From assembly GCF_030409835.1 (NCBI RefSeq), contig NZ_JAUFQO010000012.1, forward strand, positions 124,001 to 188,000: a DNA stretch of 64,000 nt. Direction: 5' to 3'. A program made the position numbers and the translations under genes. Origin of the DNA: Lutimonas halocynthiae (GTDB lineage Bacteria; Bacteroidota; Bacteroidia; Flavobacteriales; Flavobacteriaceae). The notes below the pieces were generated by a model that did not search any database, was not told the origin of the DNA, and saw only the letters and a list, made by a program, of their open reading frames with translations. This document shows, in pieces, positions 25,407 through 34,663 of the stretch. The stretch's first letter is position 1. Each line of letters begins with the position of its first letter.

Positions 25407-26516
25407 TTAAAGTTCGTTATTGGCATTTGTTTTATCTGAATTTTCCATCAAAAATGCTTTTATAAAGTTGTCTATTTCTCCATTCATGACAGCATCTACA
25501 TTTGCAGTTTCCTCTTGGGTTCTTACATCTTTGACAAGCTTATAAGGGTGCATCACATAGTTCCTGATCTGAGATCCAAAATCAATCTTCATTTTACCAG
25601 CTTCTATGCTATCCCTTTTTTCTCGTTGTTTTTGGAGCTCGATCTCATAAAGCTGTGATTTTAGCATCTGCATTGCTTTTTCACGGTTTTCAAGTTGAGA
25701 TCTCGTTTCTGAATTCACTACCATGATACCTGATGGCTTATGACGCAAGATAGCCTTGGTTTCTACCTTATTCACATTCTGCCCACCGGCTCCTCCTGAT
25801 CGAGCAAAATCCCATGTTATATCAGCCGGATTAATATCAATCTCTATCGTGTCATCTGCCAGGGGGTAAACATAAACCGAAGCAAATGAGGTGTGTCTTT
25901 TGGCATTGCTATCAAAAGGTGAAATTCTAACCAGTCTGTGAACCCCATTCTCACCTTTTAAATAGCCAAATGCAAATTCACCATCTATTTCCAATGTAAC
26001 AGTCTTAATTCCGGCCACATCACCTCCTTGGTAATTGAGTTCTTTGATTTTATAGCCTTGTTTTTCGCTCCACATCATGTACATCCTCATCAACATCTGA
26101 GCCCAATCGCAACTTTCAGTACCTCCTGCGCCAGCCGTAATCTGAAGTACCGCACTTAGATTATCTCCCTCATCTGATAGCATGTTTTTAAATTCCAAAG
26201 ACTCAAGTAAGGCAATGGTTTTGGTATACTGAGCTGTTATTTCCTCATCAGAAGCCTCATCTTCTTTATAAAAATCAAATAACACGTTTAAGTCTTCTCC
26301 ATCAGATTTCACCTTGTTATAGTCATCAACCCATTTCTTTTTCCCTCTCAATATTTTCATGATCTTTTCAGCTTCTCTTGAATTGTTCCAAAAGTCTGGA
26401 TCTGAAGCTTTTTCCTCTTCATTAGATATTTCAATGAGTTTCTTATCAATGTTGAGATAAGCCCTTAAGTTATCTACACGCTGTAAGATGTCTTTTATTT
26501 GATCTGCTGTAACCAT
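25407..26516 (-). CDS. prfB: Peptide chain release factor 2 (no frameshift site)
   Basis: RF2 ends translation at UGA and UAA. The 369-residue protein has the stop-recognition tripeptide SPF in RISPFDSNAKRHTSF and the catalytic GGQ in RSGGAGGQNVNKVET. Start ATG at 26516 (MVTADQIKDIL) fits the family; the longer open frame upstream runs through the promoter box. In many bacteria prfB needs a +1 frameshift at a CTTTGA site following the LRGYL segment. Here the equivalent reads TTA AGG GCT TAT CTC AAC (LRAYLN), in frame and without UGA, so this gene has no frameshift autoregulation. Confidence 0.96.
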   Translation of the reverse strand: MVTADQIKDILQRVDNLRAYLNIDKKLIEISNEEEKASDPDFWNNSREAEKIMKILRGKKKWVDDYNKVKSDGEDLNVLFDFYKEDEASDEEITAQYTKTIALLESLEFKNMLSDEGDNLSAVLQITAGAGGTESCDWAQMLMRMYMMWSEKQGYKIKELNYQGGDVAGIKTVTLEIDGEFAFGYLKGENGVHRLVRISPFDSNAKRHTSFASVYVYPLADDTIEIDINPADITWDFARSGGAGGQNVNKVETKAILRHKPSGIMVVNSETRSQLENREKAMQMLKSQLYEIELQKQREKRDSIEAGKMKIDFGSQIRNYVMHPYKLVKDVRTQEETANVDAVMNGEIDNFIKAFLMENSDKTNANNEL

Positions 26517-26520
26517 GGGG

Positions 26521-26528
26521 CAAAAATA
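26521..26528 (-). promoter_or_regulatory. -7 box abutting the prfB start codon
   Basis: Minus-strand TATTTTTG ends only four bases before the ATG at 26516. With the usual spacing the transcript would begin at or very near the start codon, implying a leaderless mRNA. Confidence 0.45.
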
Positions 26529-26734
26529 AACTAAATAATGACAATTGAAATTCTCCATTGAATTTAATAAACCAATCGCTATGATGAAGCTCCTTCTTGC
26601 TTCGGGGTCTTTCTTTAATTTTATAGTAAAGCCGCATAATTTTAAATACAATTAATGAAAATTCACTTATTATTTATTTATTGGTTTCATTATATTAGAT
26701 GTTGTTTAGAGGAGTCTTAAGCTTTGTAATAATT

Positions 26735-27448
26735 ATGGATATCAATTGTGATTTAGGAGAAGGAATGCCAGGTGAAGAAAAGCTTATGGCCTACATTGAT
26801 TCTTGTAATATTGCTTGTGGTGGTCATTTTGGTGATAAAGCCTCCATGACAAATTCTTTGAAGCTGGCTCAAAAGATGGGAGTTAAGGCTGGTGCGCATC
26901 CCTCATTTGTGGATAAGGCAAATTTTGGAAGGAAATTAGTAGCTATTCCTTTGCAGAAACTAAAAGAGCAAATAATTCAGCAAATAGCAGCATTGAATGA
27001 GATTGCGGCAGCATTGGGCGCCTCTTTACATCATGTAAAAGCCCATGGAGCACTCTATAATGAAGCCGCTCGATCTGATGAATTGGGAAATGTATTGATC
27101 GATGCAGTTGTTTTTTTCAAGCAAGATCTTTGTATATTCGTTCCTTACGGATCAAACCTGCACAAACTCGTTAAAAAAAGGAGTATTAAGCATTGGGTTG
27201 AAGTTTTCGCAGATCGCAATTATACGAATGAATTAGAACTCGTTTCAAGGGCTCATGGCAACTCAGTTATTAATGATCCAATCGAAGTAAGGCAAAGGGT
27301 TAGAAAGATGATTGAAGACAGATCAGTGATTGTTGAAGATGGCAGTGAAATAAAGATAGATTTTGATACCATATGTGTTCATGGTGATCATCCAAGAGCA
27401 TTAGAATTCCTAGTCGAATTAAGTGTCTTAAAAAAGAATAAATTTTGA
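26735..27448 (+). CDS. pxpA: 5-oxoprolinase subunit A (LamB/YcsF family)
   Basis: Subunit of the prokaryotic ATP-dependent 5-oxoprolinase PxpABC, which opens 5-oxoproline to glutamate. Family motifs: MDINCDLGEG at the N-terminus, NIACGGHFGD, KAGAHPSFVDKANFGR, HHVKAHGALYNEA and CVHGDHPRALEF. The ATG at 26735 was chosen because the family begins with M(D/x)(I/L)N-D-GE; an upstream TTG frame adds 12 unsupported residues. pxpB starts within the stop codon. Confidence 0.93.
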   Translation: MDINCDLGEGMPGEEKLMAYIDSCNIACGGHFGDKASMTNSLKLAQKMGVKAGAHPSFVDKANFGRKLVAIPLQKLKEQIIQQIAALNEIAAALGASLHHVKAHGALYNEAARSDELGNVLIDAVVFFKQDLCIFVPYGSNLHKLVKKRSIKHWVEVFADRNYTNELELVSRAHGNSVINDPIEVRQRVRKMIEDRSVIVEDGSEIKIDFDTICVHGDHPRALEFLVELSVLKKNKF

Positions 27449-28176
27449 ATTTATACAAATTAAAATACAAGCCCTTAGGCAGCATAGCCGTTCTGATTGA
27501 ATGGCCTGGGATGATAGATCCGGAAATCTTAAAAAACATCCATCTTTTTAGGCATAAGATTCGGGTTGATATGGGTGAATATGTCTTGGAGACAGTTCCA
27601 GCTTATAATTCATTAACTGTTTTTTTTGATACCGGGAAGATCAAATATTCATCAGTTGTAACTGATCTTAAAGAAATTTATGCCACTAAAGACCAAAAAT
27701 TACTCACCGCCAATAGGATCTGGAAAATTCCAGTATGCTATGATAAGGAGTTTGGTCTGGATTTGGAAAATTTGGCAAAAATTAAAAAGCTGACCAGAGA
27801 AAAAATCATTTCGCTGCATAGTAGGCCATTATACGATGTCTACTTCATAGGGTTTTTACCTGGATTTCTATACTTAGGCGGACTGCCGAAGGTTTTGGAA
27901 CAGCCAAGAAAAGACAAGCCCAGATTGAAGATTAATAAGGGAGATGTGGCTATTGCCGGGAATCAAACAGGTATTTATCCCAGAACAAGCCCAGGTGGCT
28001 GGAATATCATTGGTAATTCACCACTATCTTTTTTCAATGTGGATGAATTCCCTCCTTGTTTTGCAGTTTCAGGAGATAAGGTAAAATTTATTCCAGTTGA
28101 TAAAATAAAGCATGATGAGATTAAGAAACAAGTTGAGTCAGGTGATTACCAAATAGAAAGCGAGATTCATGGATAA
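27445..28176 (+). CDS. pxpB: 5-oxoprolinase subunit B (KipI family)
   Basis: A 243-residue subunit with carboxyltransferase domain 1. The typical start LKYKPLGSIAVLIEW, the segment FIGFLPGFLYLGGLP and GNQTGIYPRTSPGGWNIIG are all present. The only start compatible with this N-terminus is TTG at 27445, which overlaps the pxpA stop as TTGA; the first downstream ATG would remove conserved residues. Translation is therefore probably coupled to pxpA. It overlaps pxpC by eight bases. Confidence 0.92.
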   Translation: MNLYKLKYKPLGSIAVLIEWPGMIDPEILKNIHLFRHKIRVDMGEYVLETVPAYNSLTVFFDTGKIKYSSVVTDLKEIYATKDQKLLTANRIWKIPVCYDKEFGLDLENLAKIKKLTREKIISLHSRPLYDVYFIGFLPGFLYLGGLPKVLEQPRKDKPRLKINKGDVAIAGNQTGIYPRTSPGGWNIIGNSPLSFFNVDEFPPCFAVSGDKVKFIPVDKIKHDEIKKQVESGDYQIESEIHG

Positions 28177-29071
28177 TAATATTTTAATTTTATCAGAAGG
28201 TCTTCACACTTCGATACAAGATCTTGGCAGAAAAGGATACCGCTCTTATGGTGTACCCATTTCTGGAGCTATGGATAAATACAGTGCCATTCTTGCCAAT
28301 AAGTTATTGAATAACGACGAAAAGCTCCCTGTTATGGAAATGACACTCATGGGACCTAAGATTTTATTTGAAGATCATTCATTGATCGTTGTGACTGGAG
28401 CAGACATGTCTCCAGAGCTCAACGGGGAGGCAGTGAAGATGAACTTCGTATACGAAGTAAAAACCAGTGATGTTTTGAGTTTTGGTACACTTAAAACAGG
28501 CGCAAGGAGTTATTTAGGAGTTAAAGGAGGTTTTCAAACCGAAAATAAATTAAAGAGCTTTTCTTATTATGACGGGATAACCAGCAAAGAGAAGGTTCAA
28601 AAAGGAGACAGGTTGAGGATTGCTTCATATAATGCTGATCTTCAGGTGACTTCATCAAAAATAAAAGTAAAAAGCGCTCATTTTAATGAAAAGAAACTCG
28701 AGGTAACCAAGGGGCCTGAGTTTAACAGACTTACAAAAAAACACCGTGAATTATTGTTTTCAAAGGAGTTCAAAATAGATCCTCACCATAATAGGATGGG
28801 CTATCAGTTGAAGAATAAATTTCCGCCTATTAAAAATGACGGTATTATTACGTCAACAACCATTCCTGGAACGGTTCAATTAACACCTTCCGGTAAACTA
28901 ATCATTATGATGAGAGATTGTCCTACAACAGGAGGATATCCGAGAATTTTGCAATTGACAGATATTGCTATCAATCAATTGGCTCAAAAGAAGGAAAATG
29001 ATGTGCTAGAATTTGATTTAGAAAGCAGCTTTGATTTTCTAGGTAGATTGGTAAGTCGTTTTAAAGATTGA
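28169..29071 (+). CDS. pxpC: 5-oxoprolinase subunit C (KipA family)
   Basis: A 300-residue subunit with carboxyltransferase domain 2: LHTSIQDLGRKGYRSYGVPISGAMD at the N-terminus, LIVVTGADMSPELNG, and near the end PSGKLIIMMRDCPTTGGYPRI. With pxpA and pxpB it makes the full enzyme that recycles 5-oxoproline formed spontaneously from glutamine and glutamate. Start codon overlaps the pxpB end. A threonine aldolase gene follows after 19 bases. Confidence 0.93.
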   Translation: MDNNILILSEGLHTSIQDLGRKGYRSYGVPISGAMDKYSAILANKLLNNDEKLPVMEMTLMGPKILFEDHSLIVVTGADMSPELNGEAVKMNFVYEVKTSDVLSFGTLKTGARSYLGVKGGFQTENKLKSFSYYDGITSKEKVQKGDRLRIASYNADLQVTSSKIKVKSAHFNEKKLEVTKGPEFNRLTKKHRELLFSKEFKIDPHHNRMGYQLKNKFPPIKNDGIITSTTIPGTVQLTPSGKLIIMMRDCPTTGGYPRILQLTDIAINQLAQKKENDVLEFDLESSFDFLGRLVSRFKD

Positions 29072-29090
29072 AATTGCTAAATAAAGTGAA

Positions 29091-30125
29091 ATGATCAAGG
29101 AAGAAATAAACCTAATAAGTGATACGATTACGCGCCCTACTAAAGAAATGCTGTCATATATGATGCAGGCAGAAGTAGGGGATGATGTTTTCGGGGCCGA
29201 CCCAACTGTGATTCAGCTTCAAAAAAAAGTATCAGCAATGTTTGGTATGGAGGCTGCCTTGTTTTTTCCATCTGGCACGATGGCAAATCAGACTGCTATT
29301 AAAATTCATACCCAACCAGCTGAACAAATCATTTGCGACAAGTGGTCACACGTGTATAATTATGAGAGTGGCGGCGCTTCCTTTCATTCAGGTGTTTCTT
29401 GTAAGTTGATTGACGGGCATAGGGGTATGTTCAAAGCCGAACAGTTGGCAGGAGTAATTAATGATCCGCAATTATACTATTTGCCAATATCTAGTTTGGC
29501 TGTAGTTGAAAATACCACCAATAAAGGAGGGGGTGCTTGCTGGGATTATTCAGAATTAGAAAAAATTAAAGCTATTTGTTCAGACAAAGGATTGGCTTAT
29601 CACCTTGATGGAGCCCGATTATTTAATGCCTTGGTCGCTAAAAACGAAACTCCCAAACAGTATGGGAAGTTATTTGATTCGATTTCAATTTGCCTTTCAA
29701 AAGGTTTAGGTGCGCCGATAGGTTCATTATTACTGTCATCAGAAGAAAATATTCAAAAAGCCATCCGTATCAGAAAATTATTTGGAGGCGGTATGCGCCA
29801 GGTTGGTTATTTAGCTGCAGCTGGTATATATGCTTTGGATCATCATGTAGAAAGATTAAAAACAGATCATGACCGAGCAAAGAGAATCGGTATTGCTTTG
29901 GAGAAATCTGATTGGGTGTTGAAAGTAGAACCCATAGAGACGAATATTATAATTTTTAACTTACATAAGCATCTTGATGAAGGAGTATTCCTTAAAAACC
30001 TAGAAAAGGAGCATATTAAGCTCATATCAATGGGGGAGGGCAAATTAAGAATTGTTACACATCTCGATTTTACAGATGCCATGCTTGAGAAAGTAATTGA
30101 TGTTCTCGATAAAATGCCGATCTAG
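29091..30125 (+). CDS. ltaE: Low-specificity L-threonine aldolase
   Basis: A 344-residue fold-type I PLP enzyme that cleaves L-threonine or L-allo-threonine to glycine and acetaldehyde. Landmarks are the N-terminus INLISDTITRPTKEM, GDDVFGADPTV, ALFFPSGTMANQ, HLDGARLFNA and the PLP lysine in SICLSKGLGAPIGS. The GGGMRQVGYLAAAG block is typical. It lies directly after pxpABC and is probably in the same transcript, placing glycine and glutamate formation together. Confidence 0.94.
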   Translation: MIKEEINLISDTITRPTKEMLSYMMQAEVGDDVFGADPTVIQLQKKVSAMFGMEAALFFPSGTMANQTAIKIHTQPAEQIICDKWSHVYNYESGGASFHSGVSCKLIDGHRGMFKAEQLAGVINDPQLYYLPISSLAVVENTTNKGGGACWDYSELEKIKAICSDKGLAYHLDGARLFNALVAKNETPKQYGKLFDSISICLSKGLGAPIGSLLLSSEENIQKAIRIRKLFGGGMRQVGYLAAAGIYALDHHVERLKTDHDRAKRIGIALEKSDWVLKVEPIETNIIIFNLHKHLDEGVFLKNLEKEHIKLISMGEGKLRIVTHLDFTDAMLEKVIDVLDKMPI

Positions 30126-30174
30126 GTGCTACTCACATTTTAAATAAGCAATATTTTATATATTCGAAATAGGT

Positions 30175-30206
30175 TATTTTTGTAATGAGACGATCTTCTC
30201 ATCGTC
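30175..30206 (+). promoter_or_regulatory. msrA promoter box and leader hairpin
   Basis: TATTTTTG (30175-30182) matches TAnnTTTG, 47 bases before the ATG. It is followed by a small hairpin, GACGAT-CTTCTC-ATCGTC (30189-30206), at or near the transcript 5' end. Confidence 0.5.
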
Positions 30207-30229
30207 AGATAGATAAATAATTTAAGAAG

Positions 30230-30847
30230 ATGAAACAAGTGAGATTTATTTTGCCTTTAATTCTAGTAGTAACTTTAAGTTTATCCGCTCAAAAAAATAA
30301 TAAAACTATGAACAATCAATTGGCTGTGGCTACCTTTGGAAATGGATGTTTTTGGTGTACAGAAGCCATTTTTCAGCAGTTAAAAGGAGTTAAAACTGTC
30401 TTACCCGGATATATTGGAGGGGAAGTTAAAAACCCCACTTATAAGGAGGTCTGTACAGGAACAACCGGACATGCCGAAGCTATTCAAATCACTTATGACC
30501 CTGAGGTGATTTCGTACAGAGAATTATTAGATGTGTTTTTCTACACCCATGATCCAACAACACTCAATAGACAAGGAGCTGATGTTGGTACGCAGTATAG
30601 ATCAGCTATCTTTTTTCATAATAAAGAACAAGAATCAGATGCGGTTAAAATAATTGAACAGTTGACTGCAGAAGGTGTTTATTCAGATCCTATCGTTACT
30701 GAGATAACTGCTTTTGATATTTTCTATGACGCAGAGGAGTACCATCAAAATTACTATATCAACAATAAGAATCAAGGTTATTGCAGGGCAGTAATTAATC
30801 CTAAGTTGGATAAATTCATGAAAAAATATGGTTCAAAGACCAAATAA
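30230..30847 (+). CDS. msrA: Peptide-methionine (S)-S-oxide reductase, exported
   Basis: Repairs oxidised methionine. The catalytic motif GCFWCTEA (Cys about residue 41) sits after an N-terminal signal-like stretch (FILPLILVVTLSLSAQ), so this copy acts in the periplasm or envelope, unlike the cytosolic E. coli enzyme. Other family blocks: VLPGYIGGEVKNPTYKEV, TGTTGHAEAIQ, FFYTHDPTTLNRQGADVGTQYRSAIF and AEEYHQNYY. No recycling thioredoxin-like partner or msrB lies next to it. Confidence 0.95.
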   Translation: MKQVRFILPLILVVTLSLSAQKNNKTMNNQLAVATFGNGCFWCTEAIFQQLKGVKTVLPGYIGGEVKNPTYKEVCTGTTGHAEAIQITYDPEVISYRELLDVFFYTHDPTTLNRQGADVGTQYRSAIFFHNKEQESDAVKIIEQLTAEGVYSDPIVTEITAFDIFYDAEEYHQNYYINNKNQGYCRAVINPKLDKFMKKYGSKTK

Positions 30848-30877
30848 GTCTTGTTTCGGATTTGATTTTCAGAGAAA

Positions 30878-32239
30878 TTAGATTGTCATAGAAAAAATTC
30901 TGGTTTCAGGCTTATTATCAATCAGCTTTAAGTCAAAGGCCATACATATGTTTCTGACAAACATCCGTCCTTTTTCTTTAACGATTAATTTGTTTCCCGA
31001 AATTTCTATAAGCCCATCATCAAAAATCTCCTTTAATCTTTCCAGAATGCCTGTTTTGGTATCCTCATCGAGATCCAAATTCCATTCTGTTTCAAGATCG
31101 CACATCAAATTAAGAATGTGTTTTCTGATGATAAGGTCATTTTCACTGAGTAAATGGCCCCTGAAGATTGGAATTATACCTTGATTTACCTTTTCAGTAT
31201 AGTCTTCTACTTTTTTCTCATTTTGCGCAAAGGCATACCAGGAATCACTTATCGAAGACATCCCCAAACCAATCATAAGTTCGGTCTTGCCAGCTGTGTA
31301 ACCCATGAAATTTCTATGTAATTTCTTAGATTCCATGGCTTTATACAGAGAGTCTGTAGGTAAAGCAAAATGGTCCATACCGATTTCAACATACCCTGCG
31401 TCAAAGAAAAGTTGTTTTCCTAATTCATATAAATGACGTTTTTCTTTATCCTTAGGAAGATCACTATCTTCAAATCCCCGTTGACCAACTCCTTTGATCC
31501 ACGGTACGTGAGCATAGCTGTAATAAGCTATTCGATCCGGTTTAAGCTCTATAGTGTTCTTAATGGTGTTTCTGATACTTTGCTCTGTTTGAAACGGAAG
31601 GCCGAAGATTAAATCATGACTAATAGAAGTATAGCCTACCTTTTGAGAGAGTTTATGAATTTTTTCTATTTGCTCAAAACTTTGGATTCGATTGATGGCT
31701 TTCTGAACCACAGGATCATAGTCTTGAATACCAAAACTGTTTCTTCTCGAGCCCAAGTCATATAAAGTTTGTAACTGGTCTTCAGAGGTATGGTTAGGGT
31801 GTGCTTCATAGCTTAATTCAAATTCCTCGAATTTTTCGGCCCTTTTAAAAATACCGTCAATTAATTTTTTTAGATTTTCAGAAGAAAAGAAAGTCGGTGT
31901 ACCTCCTCCTAGATGAATCTCTCTTATTTTCGGTTTATCTATCAAAAGATCACAGTAGAGGTCCCATTCTTTCAATACAGTCTCGATATATGGCTGCTCA
32001 ACACTATGTCTTTTTGTAATTCTTTTATGACAAGCACAAAAGGTACAGAGGTTTTCACAAAAAGGTAAATGAACGTATAAACTGATCCCTTCCTGGTCAT
32101 TACTTTCCTTAAAAGCTTTAACTGTAGAATCTTTCCAGTGTTCCATAGAGATTCCCTCTTTGTCCCAAAAAGGTACCGTTGGGTAACTCGTATATCTGGG
32201 TCCTGGTATATTGTATTTTTGGATGAGTTCCTTGTTCAT
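30878..32239 (-). CDS. hemN: Oxygen-independent coproporphyrinogen III oxidase
   Basis: Radical-SAM enzyme converting coproporphyrinogen III to protoporphyrinogen IX without oxygen. The [4Fe-4S] motif CENLCTFC lies at residues 61-68, with an additional Cys at 70 typical of HemN. The N-terminus YNIPGPRYTSYPTVPFW and IHLGGGTPTFF are diagnostic of true HemN and not HemW. At 453 residues it is of full length. It is the last gene of the minus-strand haem operon. Confidence 0.95.
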   Translation of the reverse strand: MNKELIQKYNIPGPRYTSYPTVPFWDKEGISMEHWKDSTVKAFKESNDQEGISLYVHLPFCENLCTFCACHKRITKRHSVEQPYIETVLKEWDLYCDLLIDKPKIREIHLGGGTPTFFSSENLKKLIDGIFKRAEKFEEFELSYEAHPNHTSEDQLQTLYDLGSRRNSFGIQDYDPVVQKAINRIQSFEQIEKIHKLSQKVGYTSISHDLIFGLPFQTEQSIRNTIKNTIELKPDRIAYYSYAHVPWIKGVGQRGFEDSDLPKDKEKRHLYELGKQLFFDAGYVEIGMDHFALPTDSLYKAMESKKLHRNFMGYTAGKTELMIGLGMSSISDSWYAFAQNEKKVEDYTEKVNQGIIPIFRGHLLSENDLIIRKHILNLMCDLETEWNLDLDEDTKTGILERLKEIFDDGLIEISGNKLIVKEKGRMFVRNICMAFDLKLIDNKPETRIFSMTI

Positions 32240-32267
32240 TTTTTCTTCTTTCTTTCATTAAAGGCGA

Positions 32268-33293
32268 TTAAGCCCCATATTCTTTTACGGCGTCAATAAA
32301 GGCCTTTGCATTGTCTACAGGGATATTAGGTAAAATACCATGGCCCAAATTTACAATGTATTTATCTTTACCAAACTCGTTGATCATGTTTGTTACTAAC
32401 TTCTTGATTTCGGCCGGAGGAGATAATAATCTTGAAGGATCTAAGTTTCCTTGTAAGGTCACACTATTATTGGTCAATTTTCTTGCTATTTTCGGACTTA
32501 GCGTCCAGTCAACTCCAAGGGCTGAAACATTAGACTTTGTCATTTCCTCAAGGGCAAACCAACAACCTTTTCCAAATGCTATGACGGGGGCTTCATTGTG
32601 AAGCGCATCAATAATCTGTTTGATGTATCTCCATGAAAATTCCTGGTAATCTGTTGGAGATAACATGCCTCCCCAAGAATCAAAAATCTGAACAGCGTCA
32701 ACTCCCGCTTTCACCTTTTCTCTCAAATAAGCAATAGTTGTATCCGTAATTTTTTGAAGTAATTGATGTGCCGCTATAGGTTGTGTAAAACAAAATTCTT
32801 TGGCTTTGTCAAAAGATTTAGATCCCTGGCCTTGAACGCAGTAACAAAAAACGGTCCAAGGGGAGCCTGCAAAACCTATCAAAGGAATCTCATCGTTGAG
32901 CATTTCCTTGGTCATTTTGATGGCATCCATAACATAACCCAATTCTTCATTGATGTCAGGAACGATTGTCTGGTCAACATCTTTCTGTGACCTGATAGGA
33001 TTTGGCAGATAAGGACCAAGACCTTCTTTCATTTCAAAGGGAATGTTCATAGCCTGAGGCACCACAAGTATATCAGAAAAGAGAATAGCTGCATCCATAC
33101 CATATCTTCGGATGGGTTGAACCGTAATTTCTGATGCGAGTTCTGGAGTTCTACAACGGGTAAAAAAATCATATTTTTCTCTAATGGCTATAAATTCAGG
33201 TAAATACCGGCCAGCTTGCCGCATCATCCAAACGGGTGGTCTCGGAACAGTTTCGCCTCTTAAGGCCCTTAAGTATAAATCGTTTTTGATCAT
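32268..33293 (-). CDS. hemE: Uroporphyrinogen decarboxylase
   Basis: A 341-residue enzyme that decarboxylates uroporphyrinogen III to coproporphyrinogen III. The signature [17 protein letters not shown], with substrate-binding Arg residues, is at residues 18-34; [15 protein letters not shown] and [11 protein letters not shown] are further conserved blocks. It lies between hemL and hemN in the haem operon; a short palindrome sits in the hemL-hemE gap. Confidence 0.97.
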   Translation of the reverse strand: MIKNDLYLRALRGETVPRPPVWMMRQAGRYLPEFIAIREKYDFFTRCRTPELASEITVQPIRRYGMDAAILFSDILVVPQAMNIPFEMKEGLGPYLPNPIRSQKDVDQTIVPDINEELGYVMDAIKMTKEMLNDEIPLIGFAGSPWTVFCYCVQGQGSKSFDKAKEFCFTQPIAAHQLLQKITDTTIAYLREKVKAGVDAVQIFDSWGGMLSPTDYQEFSWRYIKQIIDALHNEAPVIAFGKGCWFALEEMTKSNVSALGVDWTLSPKIARKLTNNSVTLQGNLDPSRLLSPPAEIKKLVTNMINEFGKDKYIVNLGHGILPNIPVDNAKAFIDAVKEYGA

Positions 33294-33311
33294 AATTATA
33301 TTTCGTGTCTT

Positions 33312-33327
33312 ACAACAATTTTGTTGT
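33312..33327. promoter_or_regulatory. Palindrome between hemL and hemE
   Basis: ACAACAA and TTGTTGT arms around TT lie in the 37-base gap between the hemL stop and the hemE start. It may be a regulator site or an mRNA processing element; there is no T-run on the minus-strand downstream side. Confidence 0.3.
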
Positions 33328-33330
33328 CAA

Positions 33331-34635
33331 TTACTTTTTTTCTATTTGTTTTTCTGAGACCTTGGCCATTGCTATATCTATAGCTATCTCAATATTTTTA
33401 AGGTCTTTTTTGCTCAAAGCAGATGATAGGAACCAGGCTTCAAATTGTGAAGGTGGCAAAAACACGCCATGTTCCATCATTTGCCAAAAGAAAACTTTAA
33501 AACTATCTGTATTACAAGACTGTGCTGAACTAAAGTCAGTAACCGTTTTATCTGTAAAAAATGGATTAATCATTGAGCCAAAATGATTCACCTGTAATGC
33601 AACCCCATGTTTTTCAGCAGCCGATAATAACATATTTTTTATTTTATCAGCTTTCTTATTAAATGCTTTATATGGATTTTGCTTTTTTAATTCCTTTAAA
33701 GTTGCTATTCCGCCAGCCATTGCAATCGGGTTCCCTGAAAGCGTTCCTGCCTGGTACATGGCACCTAGTGGCGCAACCATTTCCATGATCTCATTTCTCG
33801 CCCCGTAAGCACCTACAGGAAATCCTCCTCCTATAACTTTTCCAAGACAGGTAATGTCAGCCTGAATTCCAAGTAATTCTTGTGCTCCGCCAAATTTTGA
33901 CCTAAAGCCTGTCATGACTTCATCAGCGATGAGAAGAATCCCTTTTTCCTGTGTAATAGATCTTAACTTTTGGATGAATTCCTGGCTTGGTTCTATAACG
34001 CCCATGTTTCCGGCGATAGGTTCAATAATTACAGCCGCAATATCTTGATTCTCATCAATGTGTTTTTGGACACTGTCAAGGTTATTGTATTCGGCAATTA
34101 AAGTGTTTTTTACCGCTTCGTCAGGAACACCAGCACTGCCTGGTAAACTCAAGGTAGCCAATCCAGAACCTGCTGCCACTAATAAGGCATCCATATGCCC
34201 GTGATAACAACCTGAAAATTTGATAATTTTATTGAATCCGGTATAAGCTCTTGCTAATCGTATGGCACTTAATACAGCTTCAGTTCCAGAATTGACAAAA
34301 CGTACTTTGTCCATTCCCGGAAATGCATCGCAAACCATTTTTGCCAATTTGATTTCTTTATTGGTTGAGGCTCCAAAACTATAACCTTTTTTTAAGGCTT
34401 TCTTTATGGATCGTTCAACTTTCTCATGACGATGACCTAAGATCATTGGCCCATAGGATAAGACAAGATCAATATATTCATTACCGTCTACATCAAATAT
34501 CTTACTTCCTTTTGCATGGTCGATAAATACCGGAAAGCCACCTACTGATTTAAAAGCTCTTACAGGTGAGTTTACTGCTCCAACAAGATTTTTTTGACCT
34601 TTAGTATAGAGTTCTATAGATTTTTCTAAGTGCAT
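33331..34635 (-). CDS. hemL: Glutamate-1-semialdehyde 2,1-aminomutase
   Basis: PLP enzyme forming 5-aminolevulinate from glutamate-1-semialdehyde, the second step of the C5 pathway. At 434 residues it has the family blocks PVRAFKSVGGFPVFI, RFVNSGTEAVLSAIRLARA, HGHMDALLVAAGSG, LIADEVMTGFR and the PLP lysine in LGKVIGGGFPVGAYG (about residue 266). The start ATG at 34635 reads MHLEKSIELY, as expected. Its substrate comes from HemA encoded upstream in the same operon. Confidence 0.97.
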   Translation of the reverse strand: MHLEKSIELYTKGQKNLVGAVNSPVRAFKSVGGFPVFIDHAKGSKIFDVDGNEYIDLVLSYGPMILGHRHEKVERSIKKALKKGYSFGASTNKEIKLAKMVCDAFPGMDKVRFVNSGTEAVLSAIRLARAYTGFNKIIKFSGCYHGHMDALLVAAGSGLATLSLPGSAGVPDEAVKNTLIAEYNNLDSVQKHIDENQDIAAVIIEPIAGNMGVIEPSQEFIQKLRSITQEKGILLIADEVMTGFRSKFGGAQELLGIQADITCLGKVIGGGFPVGAYGARNEIMEMVAPLGAMYQAGTLSGNPIAMAGGIATLKELKKQNPYKAFNKKADKIKNMLLSAAEKHGVALQVNHFGSMINPFFTDKTVTDFSSAQSCNTDSFKVFFWQMMEHGVFLPPSQFEAWFLSSALSKKDLKNIEIAIDIAMAKVSEKQIEKK

Positions 34636-34663
34636 TTTTTTATAGTTTCCTTCTGTGATTTTA

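Noticed and set aside
25407-26651. N-terminally extended prfB and a programmed frameshift
   Set aside because: The extension runs through the promoter box, the family begins at MVTADQ, and there is no CTTTGA site.
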